NCBI GenBank assembly: GCA_028871555.1
Contig: JAGWNA010000013.1
Span: 1 to 61,093, forward strand
Length of the DNA: 61,093 bases
Reading direction: 5' to 3'
DNA from: Lysobacteraceae bacterium
Lineage (GTDB): Bacteria; Pseudomonadota; Gammaproteobacteria; Xanthomonadales; Rhodanobacteraceae
Shown: positions 46,917 to 56,774 of the stretch, in pieces
How the letters are laid out: each line of letters opens with the position of its first letter
How positions within the stretch are numbered: position 1 is the stretch's first letter
Notes under the pieces: generated by a model
What the model was told of the DNA's origin: nothing
Seen by the model: only the letters and a program-made list of their open reading frames with translations
The model's database searches: none
Translations under genes and position numbers: made by a program

Positions 46917-47339
46917 ATGGACCACCAAAAACGCCTGAGCTGGGCACTGCTCTTCTTGCGGCTGTCGGTATTTCTGGTAATGCTGATGTGGACGCTGGAC
47001 AAGTTCATTCGACCCGAACATGCCGCCGGAGTGTTTGCGCATTTCTACACCGTGGCCGGGCTGGGCGCGACGGCATTTCTCGTCCTGGGCAGCATCGAGC
47101 TTTTGCTGCTGCTGGCCTTCGTCGCGGGATTTGCACGACGGTTCTCGTACGGCGCCGTGCTGCTGCTGCATGCCGGTTCCACCCTGTCTTCGTGGCACCA
47201 GTACCTGCACCCCGACGAAGGCGCCAATCTGCTGTTCTTCGCGGCGTGGCCGATGCTGGCAGCCTGCGTGGCGCTCTACCTGTTGCGCGACTACGACAGC
47301 ATGACGCTCGACGGCGCGAAACATGGCGCAGGTACCTGA
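46917..47339 (+). CDS. DoxX-like small membrane protein
   Basis: 140-residue four-helix membrane protein; LFLRLSVFLVMLMWTLDKF near the N-terminus, then GLGATAFLVLGSIELLLLLA, fits the DoxX-like pattern, and a histidine-bearing loop STLSSWHQYLHPDE lies between helices. GGGAG precedes the ATG at 46917; longer in-frame starts look like spurious extension. Function unknown; perhaps redox or membrane stress. It lies between the AhpD-like and haloacid dehalogenase genes in the same orientation. Confidence 0.75.
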   Translation: MDHQKRLSWALLFLRLSVFLVMLMWTLDKFIRPEHAAGVFAHFYTVAGLGATAFLVLGSIELLLLLAFVAGFARRFSYGAVLLLHAGSTLSSWHQYLHPDEGANLLFFAAWPMLAACVALYLLRDYDSMTLDGAKHGAGT

Positions 47340-47409
47340 TCGGCCCATCGCCGATCCGATGCCGCATCGAAAGATGCATCGCTCGATCCGACGGAGATCA
47401 CTTTCGACC

Positions 47410-48096
47410 ATGATCAACCCGGCCATCGCCGTATTCGACGCCTACGGAACCCTGTTCGACGTGCACTCGGCCGTGGCCCGGCTGGCGGATCGCATGGGCG
47501 CCGACGCCGAACGCATTTCGGAGCTCTGGCGACAGAAACAGCTTGAATACACCTGGACGCGCAGCCTGATGCAGCGCTACGCGGATTTCTGGCAGGTCAC
47601 CGGTGACGCGCTCGACCACGCGCTGGCCGTGTCCGGCCGGCATGATCCCGCCCTGCGATCCGCACTGCTGAACGCCTACCGCGAGCTTGATGCCTACCCT
47701 GACGTACGCGCCGCGTTGAACGGATACCGTGCGCTCGGCATGCACGTGGCGGTTTTTTCCAATGCCACCTTGCCGATGCTGCAGCGGGCCCTGGCAGCGG
47801 CCCGCCTCGAGGATCTGGTCGACACGGTTTATTCGACGCACGAACTGGGCATCTACAAACCGGCCGTGCGGGTTTACGAGGCCGCCGCCGAGGCTTTCGG
47901 CGTCCCGCCGCACGCCATCGCGTTCCATTCATCCAACAGCTGGGATGCCGCCGGCGCGGCATCCTGCGGCTGGGATGCAATGTGGATCAACCGCAGCGGA
48001 CGGCCTCCGGAGTATCCGTGGACGCCGGTTCCCGCCGTCGCCGATCTGGTCGCGGCGCTGTACCGTGTTCGCGCAGCCATGCCACCGCATGCATAG
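47410..48096 (+). CDS. Haloacid dehalogenase, type II
   Basis: 228-residue HAD hydrolase of the L-2-haloacid dehalogenase subgroup. Nucleophile D10 in VFDAYGTLFDVHS, then VAVFSNATLPML, the lysine in LGIYKPAVRVYEAA and the hallmark SSNSWDAAGA of type II enzymes. It hydrolyses 2-haloalkanoic acids with inversion, although some homologues may act on other compounds. The 70-bp leader has GGAGA rather far upstream. No transporter is linked. Confidence 0.92.
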   Translation: MINPAIAVFDAYGTLFDVHSAVARLADRMGADAERISELWRQKQLEYTWTRSLMQRYADFWQVTGDALDHALAVSGRHDPALRSALLNAYRELDAYPDVRAALNGYRALGMHVAVFSNATLPMLQRALAAARLEDLVDTVYSTHELGIYKPAVRVYEAAAEAFGVPPHAIAFHSSNSWDAAGAASCGWDAMWINRSGRPPEYPWTPVPAVADLVAALYRVRAAMPPHA

Positions 48097-48136
48097 CCGC
48101 TACCGGCACGGAGCCATGCAAGGCCGATCCGGCCGG

Positions 48137-48529
48137 CTACGGCTTCAGCTGCAGCAGATCCCACGCATTGCCGTACAGGTCCTCGAACACCGCCACCGTG
48201 CCGTAGGCCTCTTCGCGTGGCGCTTCGCGAAAGGCCACTCCACGCGCCAGCATGCGTTGCCAGTCGCGCCGGAAATCGTCGGTATGCAGCAGCAGGAACA
48301 CGCGGCCGCCGGTCTGGTTGCCGATGCGTGACGTCTGCCCGGCGCCCTCGGCCTTGGCCAGCAGCAGGCGGGTCTCGCGCGAACCGGGCGGAGCAAGCAG
48401 CACCCAGCGTTTGCCGCCGCCGAGATCGGTATCCTCGACCAGCGTGAAGCCCAGCGCACGCGTGTACCATGCAATCGCCTCGTCATAGTCGGCAACCAGC
48501 AGCGCCAGCGCACCCAGATGCTGCTTCAT
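48137..48529 (-). CDS. VOC/glyoxalase family protein
   Basis: 130-residue single-domain VOC protein with the split betaalphabetabetabeta pattern; ALLVADYDEAIAWYTRALGF at the start and AVFEDLYGNAWDLLQL at the end. Metal ligands expected of a glyoxalase-like fold are partly visible (H near the start, the E of FEDLYGN). It overlaps the end of the c-di-GMP gene by four bases, so it is probably the last gene of the chemosensory operon. Its role there is unknown. Confidence 0.85.
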   Translation of the reverse strand: MKQHLGALALLVADYDEAIAWYTRALGFTLVEDTDLGGGKRWVLLAPPGSRETRLLLAKAEGAGQTSRIGNQTGGRVFLLLHTDDFRRDWQRMLARGVAFREAPREEAYGTVAVFEDLYGNAWDLLQLKP

Positions 48530-51500
48530 TTCTTCCGGCCGGATCGTGCGAGCGACAACAATTTGTTCTCGCGCAGGAATTCTTCGATCTGACTGGCGGG
48601 TACCGCGGGACTGAACAGGAACCCCTGGATCGCGTCGCATTCGAGCGAGCGCAGCAGCCTTGCCTGTTCGACGGTTTCGACGCCCTCCGCAACCACCTGC
48701 ATGTTCAGCGAATGCGCCAGCGAGATGATCGTGGACACGATGCCAGGATCGTCGGGGTTGCTGGTCATGTTGGTGATGAACGCCTGGTCGATCTTCAAGG
48801 TGCCGGCCGGCAGCCTGGCGATATAGCTGAGCGAGGAATAGCCGGTACCGAAGTCGTCGATGGCCACCGCCACGCCCATCTCCCGGATCGCCCGGAGCTT
48901 GCGGATATTCGCCACGATGTCGCGCATGACCAGGCTTTCGGTTATCTCCAGCTCCAGCCTGCCGGCCACATCCCGGTCGCCCTTCACCACGCTCTCGATC
49001 ATGCCGACGAAATCATCCTGCTGCAGCTGAATCGGGGAGACATTGACCGCAACCCGCGGCGCTGTCAGCCCCTTCGCCTGCCACGCCAGGGAATCCGCGA
49101 CCGCCTGTTTCAGTGCCCACTGCCCGGCTTCCAGAATCATGCCGGTTTCCTCGAGCAAGGGAATGAACCGCAGCGGAAGCACCATGCCGCCTTCCGGATC
49201 GTCCCAGCGCAGCAGCGCTTCCAGGCCGCTGATCCGCCCGCTGTCGAGATCGACCTTGGGCTGGTAGTGCAGCAACAGCTGCTCCTGTTCCAGCGCCCGG
49301 CGCAGCTTGTTCTCGAGCAACAGCTTCTCGGCGACCAGCGCGTTGAATGCGGGGGCGTAGAACAGATATCTGTCGCCGGAAAGCTTGGCCCTCTTCAGCG
49401 CGGCCTCGGCATTGCGCAAAAGGGATTCGATGTCCCCGCCATCGGCGGGATAGGATGCCACCCCTGCCCGCGCCGAAACGTGCAGGTCCTGTCCGCTGAC
49501 CCGGAACGACTGGTGCTGGATCCCGGACAGGATCCGCGCCAGAACATGAGCAATGTCCGGGCCGCCATCGCCGTGACGGACGGCGATGCCGAATAAGTCG
49601 GCCGAAAAACGGGCAAGGATGTCCGCTTCGCCCAGCATGCCCTGCAGCCGCTGCGTGACCTGCCGCAACATGTCGTCGCCGGCCTGCCGGCCCAGGGTCT
49701 CGTTGATGCTGCTGAACCGGTTGAGGTCGAGCATGATCACGGAAAAGACCTCGCCGGCGCGATGTGCGCGGTGGAGCTTCTGGGTGACCCGGTCCAGGAA
49801 CAATGTCCGGTTCGGCAAGCCGGTGACGGCATCGTAATAGGCGAGATAATCCAGGCGCTGCACTTTTTCGAGGTGATCGAGCGCGAATGAAATATCGCCG
49901 GCCATCTCGACCAGCAGCCGCATCTCCTCCTCGTCGAAAACGTTCGCCTCCGGGGCATAGAGCACGTATACGCCGACCGGCCGGTCGGCCAGCAGCAGCG
50001 GAAACACCGCCACGGAGCGATAACCGCGCCGCAACGCCTCGGTACGCAGCGATTGCATGGCTTCGTCAGTGGCAATGTCGTTGCAGACGACCGGCTGACG
50101 CCGGGCCAGGGCGCATGCCGTCAGTCGACAATTCCCCGCTGCGCCTTCCGCGACGGTCAGGTTGATCCGGGCCAGGTATCCGTCGTCGCGGCCAGCCTTG
50201 GCGACCGCCGTGACTAGCTGCGTGTCCGCGTCAAACGTGCCGATCCACGCGAAAACGAACTTGCCGTGCTCCACCGCGATGCGACAGGCTTCGTCGAAGA
50301 GCTCCTGCGGCTCGCGCACGCGCACGATCGTCGTGTTGATGCCGCTGAGCACGCTGTAGATGCGGTTGAGCCGCACGATTCTCGCCTCGTGCGCCTTGCG
50401 CTGGGTGATGTCGCGCCAGGTGGTGGACATGTAGGCCAGCGATCCATCCGGATGCTTGTGCGCAATGATCACTTGCAGAACGGGCACCTCGCTGCCGTCG
50501 CGCTGCAGGAATGCCGTTTCCCCGCTCCAGGTGCCGTGGCTGATGGCATGCGGAACGCCTTCCTCCAGCACCAGCTTGCCCGCCCATTCGGGGTGGCGGT
50601 CCATGATCCGCTGCGTGGAGAGATCGTCGATTTTTTCGGCTCCCAGCATCTGCAGGCCCGCCTGGTTGAGATACAGAAAACGGCCGTCCGGGCTTGCCGT
50701 GCCCACCAGATCGGGCGTGGCCTCGATGATCGCCACGAGTCTTGCCTGCTCCTCCTGGATGCGCTTGCGCCGGGCGATTTCCGCGGTCAGCGCCGCGGTC
50801 CGCTCTTCCACCAGTTGCTCCAGATGCCCATGCAGCCGGGTACGCTCCAGCGCGACGCCCACCTGGTGCCCGACGCCGAACAGCGTCTCCAGATCGTCGC
50901 TCTTGAACAGCCCCTGGTCCGTTCCGACCAGATTCATGATGCCCAGCATGCGCTCGCCGCTCCACAACGGCACGCTGGCGTGATAGCGCAGGCCGCGCGT
51001 ATCGCCCTTGGCGCGCCTCAGCCGCTCGCACTCCAGGATATTGCTGACATGATCGAGCTTGCCCGCGACAAAGCGGCGCCGGCAATCGCACAAGCCATCC
51101 ATCGCGCCTTCGCCCTGCAGTGCCGGCGGCAGGTTGCACACTGCCGCGGTCCGGAAAGCATCGTTCTCCCACAGGGATATCCATCCCGCCTGCACCCGCG
51201 GCAGTTCCATCGCATATCCGAGCGCCTGGTCGCACACTTCGCGCTCGGTCGCCGCCCGGTTCAACCCCTCGGCGATATGGTAGAGGCCGGTCAGCGTGCT
51301 GTTCGAGTCGGCCAGTTCGCGCTGGCGCGCCTTGAGTTCTTCGCCGATGTGGACAGCTTCCTCGTAGACCGAGATCAGCAGGTCCACGATCTGCTGCCGC
51401 TCGGCAGTGATGAAATGCGTTTGTCCGCCGAGATAGATTTCCACCCCCAACTGCATCTTCTGGTTCTTGCGCAGCTCGCTGTTCATCAGCAGGTAGTCGA

Positions 51501-51876
51501 CCCGCGCAAGCAGGTAGCGATCCTCGTACGGCTTGCGGATGAAGTTGTCGGCGCCGCACTCCAGCCCGCGCATGATGTCGCGCACGTCGGACAGCGTGGT
51601 GAGCAGGATCACCGGCACATCCCTGAGCTTGCCGTCGCGCTTGATTTCCCCACACAGCGCAAAGCCGTCCATCTCCGGCATCAGGACATCGCTCACGATC
51701 AGCGCCGGCTTGTGCCGCCGGGCCGCCGCCAGAGCCTGCTTGCCGTCAGGCGCAGCCACTACCGCGTAGCCGTGCTCCTCCAGCAGGTACTGCAGCTTTT
51801 CCGCCTGGGTCGGGCTGTCCTCGGCGACGAGAATTTCGACGCGCCCACTGCTGTTCCTTCCTGATTTCATGGCCAT
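48526..51876 (-). CDS. Multidomain response regulator with GAF, PAS, degenerate GGDEF and EAL domains
   Basis: 1116-residue protein. Receiver domain at about 14-130 with D63 in SDVLMPEMDG; a coiled region and GAF at about 195-350; PAS near 378-500 (ATPDLVGTASPDGRFLYLN); second GAF near 505-650; GGDEF about 680-840 and EAL about 855-1105. The GGDEF site reads RFSADLF instead of GGDEF, so cyclase activity is unlikely. EAL hallmarks remain: EALLRW, NVSPIQLQ, ELEITES, AIDDFGTGYSSLSYI, LKIDQAF and QGFLFSPAVP. Output is probably c-di-GMP hydrolysis. It is the receiver target encoded after cheB. A second in-frame ATG (51870) has better ribosome spacing. Confidence 0.92.
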   Translation of the reverse strand: MAMKSGRNSSGRVEILVAEDSPTQAEKLQYLLEEHGYAVVAAPDGKQALAAARRHKPALIVSDVLMPEMDGFALCGEIKRDGKLRDVPVILLTTLSDVRDIMRGLECGADNFIRKPYEDRYLLARVDYLLMNSELRKNQKMQLGVEIYLGGQTHFITAERQQIVDLLISVYEEAVHIGEELKARQRELADSNSTLTGLYHIAEGLNRAATEREVCDQALGYAMELPRVQAGWISLWENDAFRTAAVCNLPPALQGEGAMDGLCDCRRRFVAGKLDHVSNILECERLRRAKGDTRGLRYHASVPLWSGERMLGIMNLVGTDQGLFKSDDLETLFGVGHQVGVALERTRLHGHLEQLVEERTAALTAEIARRKRIQEEQARLVAIIEATPDLVGTASPDGRFLYLNQAGLQMLGAEKIDDLSTQRIMDRHPEWAGKLVLEEGVPHAISHGTWSGETAFLQRDGSEVPVLQVIIAHKHPDGSLAYMSTTWRDITQRKAHEARIVRLNRIYSVLSGINTTIVRVREPQELFDEACRIAVEHGKFVFAWIGTFDADTQLVTAVAKAGRDDGYLARINLTVAEGAAGNCRLTACALARRQPVVCNDIATDEAMQSLRTEALRRGYRSVAVFPLLLADRPVGVYVLYAPEANVFDEEEMRLLVEMAGDISFALDHLEKVQRLDYLAYYDAVTGLPNRTLFLDRVTQKLHRAHRAGEVFSVIMLDLNRFSSINETLGRQAGDDMLRQVTQRLQGMLGEADILARFSADLFGIAVRHGDGGPDIAHVLARILSGIQHQSFRVSGQDLHVSARAGVASYPADGGDIESLLRNAEAALKRAKLSGDRYLFYAPAFNALVAEKLLLENKLRRALEQEQLLLHYQPKVDLDSGRISGLEALLRWDDPEGGMVLPLRFIPLLEETGMILEAGQWALKQAVADSLAWQAKGLTAPRVAVNVSPIQLQQDDFVGMIESVVKGDRDVAGRLELEITESLVMRDIVANIRKLRAIREMGVAVAIDDFGTGYSSLSYIARLPAGTLKIDQAFITNMTSNPDDPGIVSTIISLAHSLNMQVVAEGVETVEQARLLRSLECDAIQGFLFSPAVPASQIEEFLRENKLLSLARSGRKK

Positions 51877-51881
51877 GCTCC

Positions 51882-52952
51882 CTACCTTCCCCGATGGTTA
51901 GCCAGGTTCACCAGCACCGCGGCAATCTTGTCCGGGGGCAGCACAAGCATCGCCGCGTCGAGCCTGATCGCCTCGCCCGGCATGCCGTGCACGGCCGAAC
52001 TGTCCTTATCCTGGGCGAAAGTGACCGCCCCCTTTTCCTTCAACAGCCGCAGTTCCGCGGCACCGTCGCGCCCCATGCCGGTGAGCAATCCGGCGACGGC
52101 GTCGCACCCGTAGACCTCGGCCACCGAACGGAACAGGTACGAAACCGACGGCCGCATCCCGTTCTCGGGCTCGTCCCTGGTCAGCACGATCTTCCCGGCA
52201 CGATCTACCTTCATCTGGCGTTCGTCGGGTGCGATGTAGACGTGGCCAGGCAGCATGAACTCGCCCTGGGTGGCGAGATGGACGGGCAGGTTGGCGGACT
52301 GCGCCAGCCACTCGATGAACCCCCGCAGGAACCCGACCGTCATGTGCTGGACGATCAGGACCGGTACCGGAAGATTTTTCGGCAGCGCCACCAGGATCGC
52401 CTCGATCACGGGCGGACCGCCGGTCGAGGCGCCAAGCGCGACGATCCGCACTTTTGCCGATTCACGCGTCAGGCCGATCTGCGCCGAGGGCGCATGCACC
52501 GGTTTGCCACCGGGTACGGCGCGGCGCCGTGCCCGGGGCCAGCGCCGCACCACCTTGACTTCCGACATCGACTTCACCGTCTGCACCAGATCCCTCGCCG
52601 TCGCCTCGTGCAACGGATGACCGATGCCAGCCGGACGGCATAGCACCGCCAGCGCACCGGCCTCCAGGGCATCGAACGTCGTAGCCACCTCCAGCGGGTC
52701 CGTACTCCCGCTGACAATCACGATGGGCAGCGGATCGGTTTCCATGATCCGGCGCGTGGCCTGAAGCCCGTCCATTTTCGGCATGTGGATGTCCATCGTG
52801 ACCACGTCGGGGCGATGGCGGCGCACCGCCTCGAGCGCCTCCTCGCCATCGCGCGCCGTACCGACCACCCGGATATCGGGATCCGCGCCGAGGATGTGGA
52901 CGAGGAAATCGCGCACCACGGGCGAATCCTCCACTACCAGAATCTTGATCAT
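51882..52952 (-). CDS. cheB: Chemotaxis methylesterase CheB
   Basis: 356-residue protein of receiver plus methylesterase. Receiver phospho-acceptor in VVTMDIHMPKMDG; a linker of about 70 residues; then the esterase domain with serine in GASTGGPPVIEAIL, histidine in VLIVQHM and aspartate in TGMGRDGAAELR. It removes methyl or amide groups from the receptor to reset adaptation. Gap of 5 bp to the following c-di-GMP gene. In the Wsp layout this corresponds to WspF. Confidence 0.95.
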   Translation of the reverse strand: MIKILVVEDSPVVRDFLVHILGADPDIRVVGTARDGEEALEAVRRHRPDVVTMDIHMPKMDGLQATRRIMETDPLPIVIVSGSTDPLEVATTFDALEAGALAVLCRPAGIGHPLHEATARDLVQTVKSMSEVKVVRRWPRARRRAVPGGKPVHAPSAQIGLTRESAKVRIVALGASTGGPPVIEAILVALPKNLPVPVLIVQHMTVGFLRGFIEWLAQSANLPVHLATQGEFMLPGHVYIAPDERQMKVDRAGKIVLTRDEPENGMRPSVSYLFRSVAEVYGCDAVAGLLTGMGRDGAAELRLLKEKGAVTFAQDKDSSAVHGMPGEAIRLDAAMLVLPPDKIAAVLVNLANHRGR

Positions 52953-52964
52953 GCCTTCTCCCGG

Positions 52965-55256
52965 CTAAATCAATCGCCCGACAGTCTCCAGCAAGTTGCT
53001 TTGATCGAAGCTGCTTTTCACGATGTAGGCATTGGCGCCGACGTCGATCCCGCGTTCACGATGCTCGCGCGATCCCAGCGCCGTGACCAGCACCACCGGC
53101 AACTCGGAAAGCTGCTTGTCGGCGCGCACCTTGGCGGTGAGCTCGAAACCGTCCATGCGCGGCATTTCCACGTCGCAGACGATCAGGTCGAACGTTCCGG
53201 TCTTGAGCGTGGCGTAGCCGTCGGCGCCATCCACCGCGGTGGTGACGCGATAACCCGCCGACTCCAGGATGCTCTTGAGCAGCGAGCGCGAGGTGATCGA
53301 GTCTTCCACGACCAGGATGGATTGCCGTTCGGCCGCGGCGGGTTGCCCCGCCGGCCACTGCCGCGCCGCCGCCGCGTTTTGCGAGGCCGATTGCCGACAG
53401 GCGACTTGCAGCAGGTCGGGAACGCTCAGCACCGGCACCACCTGGCCGGTTCCCAGCACGCTCGCCCCGGCGACGTTGCGCACATGCGCCAGCGGCCGGC
53501 CGAGCGGTTTGACCAGCACCGCCTGCTCGCCGAGGATCTCGTCCACGCGAAAGGCGATGCGCGTGGAGCCCAGCCCCAGCACGAGCACCATCGCGCTGTC
53601 CGCCGGCTGCTCCGCTGTGCGCGGACGCGGCAAAGCCAGCGCGTCACCGAGCCATGCCAGCGAAACCGCCTGGCCGTCGAAGGCAACGGTCTCGCGGTTT
53701 TCCACCGTCCGGATGTCAGGCCCGGCCACCCGCATCGTCCACTCGACGTTGGCCGCCGGAATGACGAAAAGCTGTCCGCCGGCACGAACCAACACGCCCC
53801 GGAAGTTGGCCAGCGTCAGCGGCAGGACGATCCGGAAGGCCGTGCCGGCCCCAGGCTGCGACTCGATCGCGATACTGCCGCCCAGCCGCTCGACTTTTTC
53901 GCGCACGATCGCGAGGCCGAGCCCGCGCCCGGAGACGTCGCTGATGAGGGGACTGGTGCTGACGCCGGACCGGAAAACGAGCGCCAGCGCCTCCGCTTCG
54001 TCCAGTCGCTGCGCCTCCTCGGCGGAAACGACGCCCAGCTCGCCGGCCGCCGCCGTCACCCTGGCGGCATCGATCCCGGCACCGTCGTCGGCCACGAGAA
54101 TCTCCACCTTGCCGCTGTCCTGGTGCGAGACGGCCAGGGTGATCGTTCCGTGCGGCGGCTTGCGCCGGGCTTCGCGCACCGACGGTTTTTCGATGCCGTG
54201 ATCGATGCCGTTGCGCAGCAGATGGATGAGCGGATCCTTCATCGCCTCCAGAATCCGCCGATCGACCTCGATCCCGCCACCGCGAATCTGCAGTTCCACC
54301 CGCTTGCCCTGCCCGCGGGCCAGCTCGCGGGCGAAACGCGGGAGAATCTCCAGCAGCGACTCGAACGGCAGCAACTGCATCTGCTTCACCTCGCGCAGCA
54401 GGCCGTCGGCCATGCCCGTCAGCATGCGCCGATCGTACTCGGCGGACCGGCTCAGCCGCAGCAACCGGTCCCCCAGCATTTTCATGTGCAGCTGCTCGGC
54501 ATCCATGTACTCGAGCAGCCGGTAAAACTCCCGCCCTGTGTGCATCGGGCCGTTGACGCTGGTGTCTCGCTCGCCGGCCGGCTGCAGCGAACGCCCGATC
54601 AGCCGTAATGTCGGCTGCATGCGCTGGCGCTGTTTTTTCCAGACCGCCAGAGTCGCGGCGGTTTCGCGCAGTTCGCGGACCCGCTGGCCTGCCGCCAGAC
54701 GCGGCACCAGCAGTTCCTCGACCTGGCGCATCACCGCGTCGAGTCTCGCGGTGGAAATCCGCACCGTCTCGGCGGCCAGGTCCGGGGCAACCGGCGGCGT
54801 GTACGCAACGCCGCTCGCGGCAGGCGCGACGGACGTTTCGATGTCGCCGACCGGCGTCCCTCTCGATGCGTCGTCGAGCCGTCGAATCAATGCCGCCACC
54901 GGCGGCTGGTGTACGCCGGCATCCGTGGCAAGCAACCGGCCGAGGGCATCGACGCTCTGGTGCAGAAGATCGAACAACGGCGACGAAACATCGGGCCGCC
55001 CACCCTTCAACGCGGCGAACAGGTTCTCCAGCGACTGGCAAACCGACTCGACCGGCGCGAGATTCACGGCCCGGGCGGCGCCCTTGAGGCTGTGCACTTC
55101 ACGAAATACCGTTTCGAGGATTTTCGCCCGCTGTACTCCCGCCGGTGTTCTCTCCAGCGCAAACAGTTCCGACGACATCGCCTTGAGATGTTCGTCCGCC
55201 TCGGCGCGGAAGGTCGCCATGAGTTTTTTCAGCAGCTCGTCGTTGTTCCCGGCCAT
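52965..55256 (-). CDS. cheA: CheA-type hybrid histidine kinase with receiver
   Basis: 763-residue kinase. Hpt domain with H55 in FREVHSLKGAAR; no obvious P2; dimerisation and ATPase domain with RNGIDHGIEKPSVREA, VADDGAGIDAARV, VSGRGLGLAIVREKVERLGG; a CheW-like domain around 490-620; and a C-terminal receiver with IVCDVEMPRMDG. The fused receiver matches WspE. The stop lies 12 bp before cheB. It would phosphorylate CheB and the downstream multidomain regulator. Confidence 0.95.
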   Translation of the reverse strand: MAGNNDELLKKLMATFRAEADEHLKAMSSELFALERTPAGVQRAKILETVFREVHSLKGAARAVNLAPVESVCQSLENLFAALKGGRPDVSSPLFDLLHQSVDALGRLLATDAGVHQPPVAALIRRLDDASRGTPVGDIETSVAPAASGVAYTPPVAPDLAAETVRISTARLDAVMRQVEELLVPRLAAGQRVRELRETAATLAVWKKQRQRMQPTLRLIGRSLQPAGERDTSVNGPMHTGREFYRLLEYMDAEQLHMKMLGDRLLRLSRSAEYDRRMLTGMADGLLREVKQMQLLPFESLLEILPRFARELARGQGKRVELQIRGGGIEVDRRILEAMKDPLIHLLRNGIDHGIEKPSVREARRKPPHGTITLAVSHQDSGKVEILVADDGAGIDAARVTAAAGELGVVSAEEAQRLDEAEALALVFRSGVSTSPLISDVSGRGLGLAIVREKVERLGGSIAIESQPGAGTAFRIVLPLTLANFRGVLVRAGGQLFVIPAANVEWTMRVAGPDIRTVENRETVAFDGQAVSLAWLGDALALPRPRTAEQPADSAMVLVLGLGSTRIAFRVDEILGEQAVLVKPLGRPLAHVRNVAGASVLGTGQVVPVLSVPDLLQVACRQSASQNAAAARQWPAGQPAAAERQSILVVEDSITSRSLLKSILESAGYRVTTAVDGADGYATLKTGTFDLIVCDVEMPRMDGFELTAKVRADKQLSELPVVLVTALGSREHRERGIDVGANAYIVKSSFDQSNLLETVGRLI

Positions 55257-55274
55257 GGCCTTTCACCCTGCGGA

Positions 55275-56738
55275 TCAGGCGGCCTGGTTTCCGATCATGT
55301 CGCCGAGTCGCTGTCCCAATTCATGCAGGCCCTGCGCCGCAATTTCCGCCTGCCGGGTTCCGGCGACGTTCTGGGTGCTGGCCTGCTTGATGCTCTCCAT
55401 CGCCATGACCACCTGATCCATGCCCACCATCTGCTGCTGGCTGGAGGCGGCGATCTGGGTCGCCGCCTGCGCCGCCTCATGGATGCTCTCGGCGAGCAGG
55501 CGGATCGACTCGCCGCTCTCGCCGGTCTGCTTGACGCCGGCCTCCACCGCCTTGCTACCCTGCTCGGTAGCCAGCACCGCGGCGGAGGTAGCCTTCTGGA
55601 TGTCGCCCAGGATGGCGCGCACCTGGCCGGTGGCCTGCCTGGATTGCTCGGCGAGGCTTTTGATTTCCTGTGCCACCACGCCAAAGCCCTTGCCCTGCTC
55701 GCCGGCACGGGTGGCCTCGATGGCGGCGTTCACCGCGAGCAGGTTCGATTGCTCGGCCAGGCCGTTGACGGTGGCGATGATCTCGCCGATTGTCTGGCTC
55801 TGCTCGGAAAGCCGCACGATGCTCTCGGCGATGAATTCCATCTGCTCCTGGATGTGATGCATCCCCTGCACCGCATCCAGGACCGACTTGCGGCCGGCCT
55901 GTGAAACGTTCGATGCCTTCTGCGCGCTGTCCGAAACGTACTTCGCCTTCTGGCTCGCCAGCTGTGCGGTCTGCTTGACCTCCTCCACCGTGGCCGTGGT
56001 CTCGGTCACGGCTGCCGCGGTCTCGGCGGCACCGGCGGCCACCTGCGTGGTGGTGGCGAGGATTTCAGCCGCAGACGACGACAGCTGGCTGATGCTTTCC
56101 CGCAATTGGCGGGTAATCGTGCGGGTGACCAGAAAACCAACCAGCACCAGTACCGCGAAAGCGAGCGGAACACCGTAAACGATGGTGAAAACCGTGGCCT
56201 GCGAACCGGCCTCCACCGCGGCATCGCGCTGTTCCAGCAAGGCCTTTTCTACGCCGCCCATTTCGGCGATTGCCTTGCGGATGTCATCCATGACCTCCTT
56301 CCCCTTGTCCGTCTGCATCACCTGCAAGGCGGCATCGAATCCCTTGTCCTTGCGCAACGCGATCGTCTTCTGGAGTTCGGCGAACTTGGCTGCGAGCAGC
56401 GGTTCGAGCGCATCGAGACGCTGCTGCTGATCGGGGTTGTCCTGCGTCAGGCGCCGCAGGTTCCCCAGCGCCTTGCCCACTGCCGCCTGTCCGGCATGGT
56501 ACGGCTGCAGATACCTTTCCTCTCCGACGATGATGTAGCCGCGTTGCCCGGTTTCGGCATCCTTCATGGCCGAAAGCACGTCGTCAAGATTTTCGAGTAC
56601 CTGATAAGTGTGCACTCTCCACTGCGCGGCTTCGATGAAAGCGCTGGTGTTCCGCCAGGAAGCCACGCCCAGAACGGCCAGAATGACCAGCGCCACGACA
56701 TACCCGGACCCGATCTTTGTTCCAACGGACCATTTCAT
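55275..56738 (-). CDS. Methyl-accepting chemotaxis receptor with CHASE3-type sensor
   Basis: 487-residue receptor: N-terminal transmembrane helix (about 8-28), a periplasmic CHASE3-type region with AETGQRGYIIVGEERYLQPY, a second helix near 185-208 (VYGVPLAFAVLVLVGFLV), then the cytoplasmic coiled coil. I see little HAMP domain; the signalling tip is EQSNLLAVNAAIEATRAGEQ followed by GKGFGVVAQEIKSLAEQS. It lacks the C-terminal NWETF pentapeptide. CHASE3 receptors in Wsp-like systems sense surface or envelope stress; the signal here is unknown. Ends 18 bp before cheA. Confidence 0.94.
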   Translation of the reverse strand: MKWSVGTKIGSGYVVALVILAVLGVASWRNTSAFIEAAQWRVHTYQVLENLDDVLSAMKDAETGQRGYIIVGEERYLQPYHAGQAAVGKALGNLRRLTQDNPDQQQRLDALEPLLAAKFAELQKTIALRKDKGFDAALQVMQTDKGKEVMDDIRKAIAEMGGVEKALLEQRDAAVEAGSQATVFTIVYGVPLAFAVLVLVGFLVTRTITRQLRESISQLSSSAAEILATTTQVAAGAAETAAAVTETTATVEEVKQTAQLASQKAKYVSDSAQKASNVSQAGRKSVLDAVQGMHHIQEQMEFIAESIVRLSEQSQTIGEIIATVNGLAEQSNLLAVNAAIEATRAGEQGKGFGVVAQEIKSLAEQSRQATGQVRAILGDIQKATSAAVLATEQGSKAVEAGVKQTGESGESIRLLAESIHEAAQAATQIAASSQQQMVGMDQVVMAMESIKQASTQNVAGTRQAEIAAQGLHELGQRLGDMIGNQAA

Positions 56739-56774
56739 AGGATTGTTCCTTCGATTGGATGGAGGTTGGCCGCT

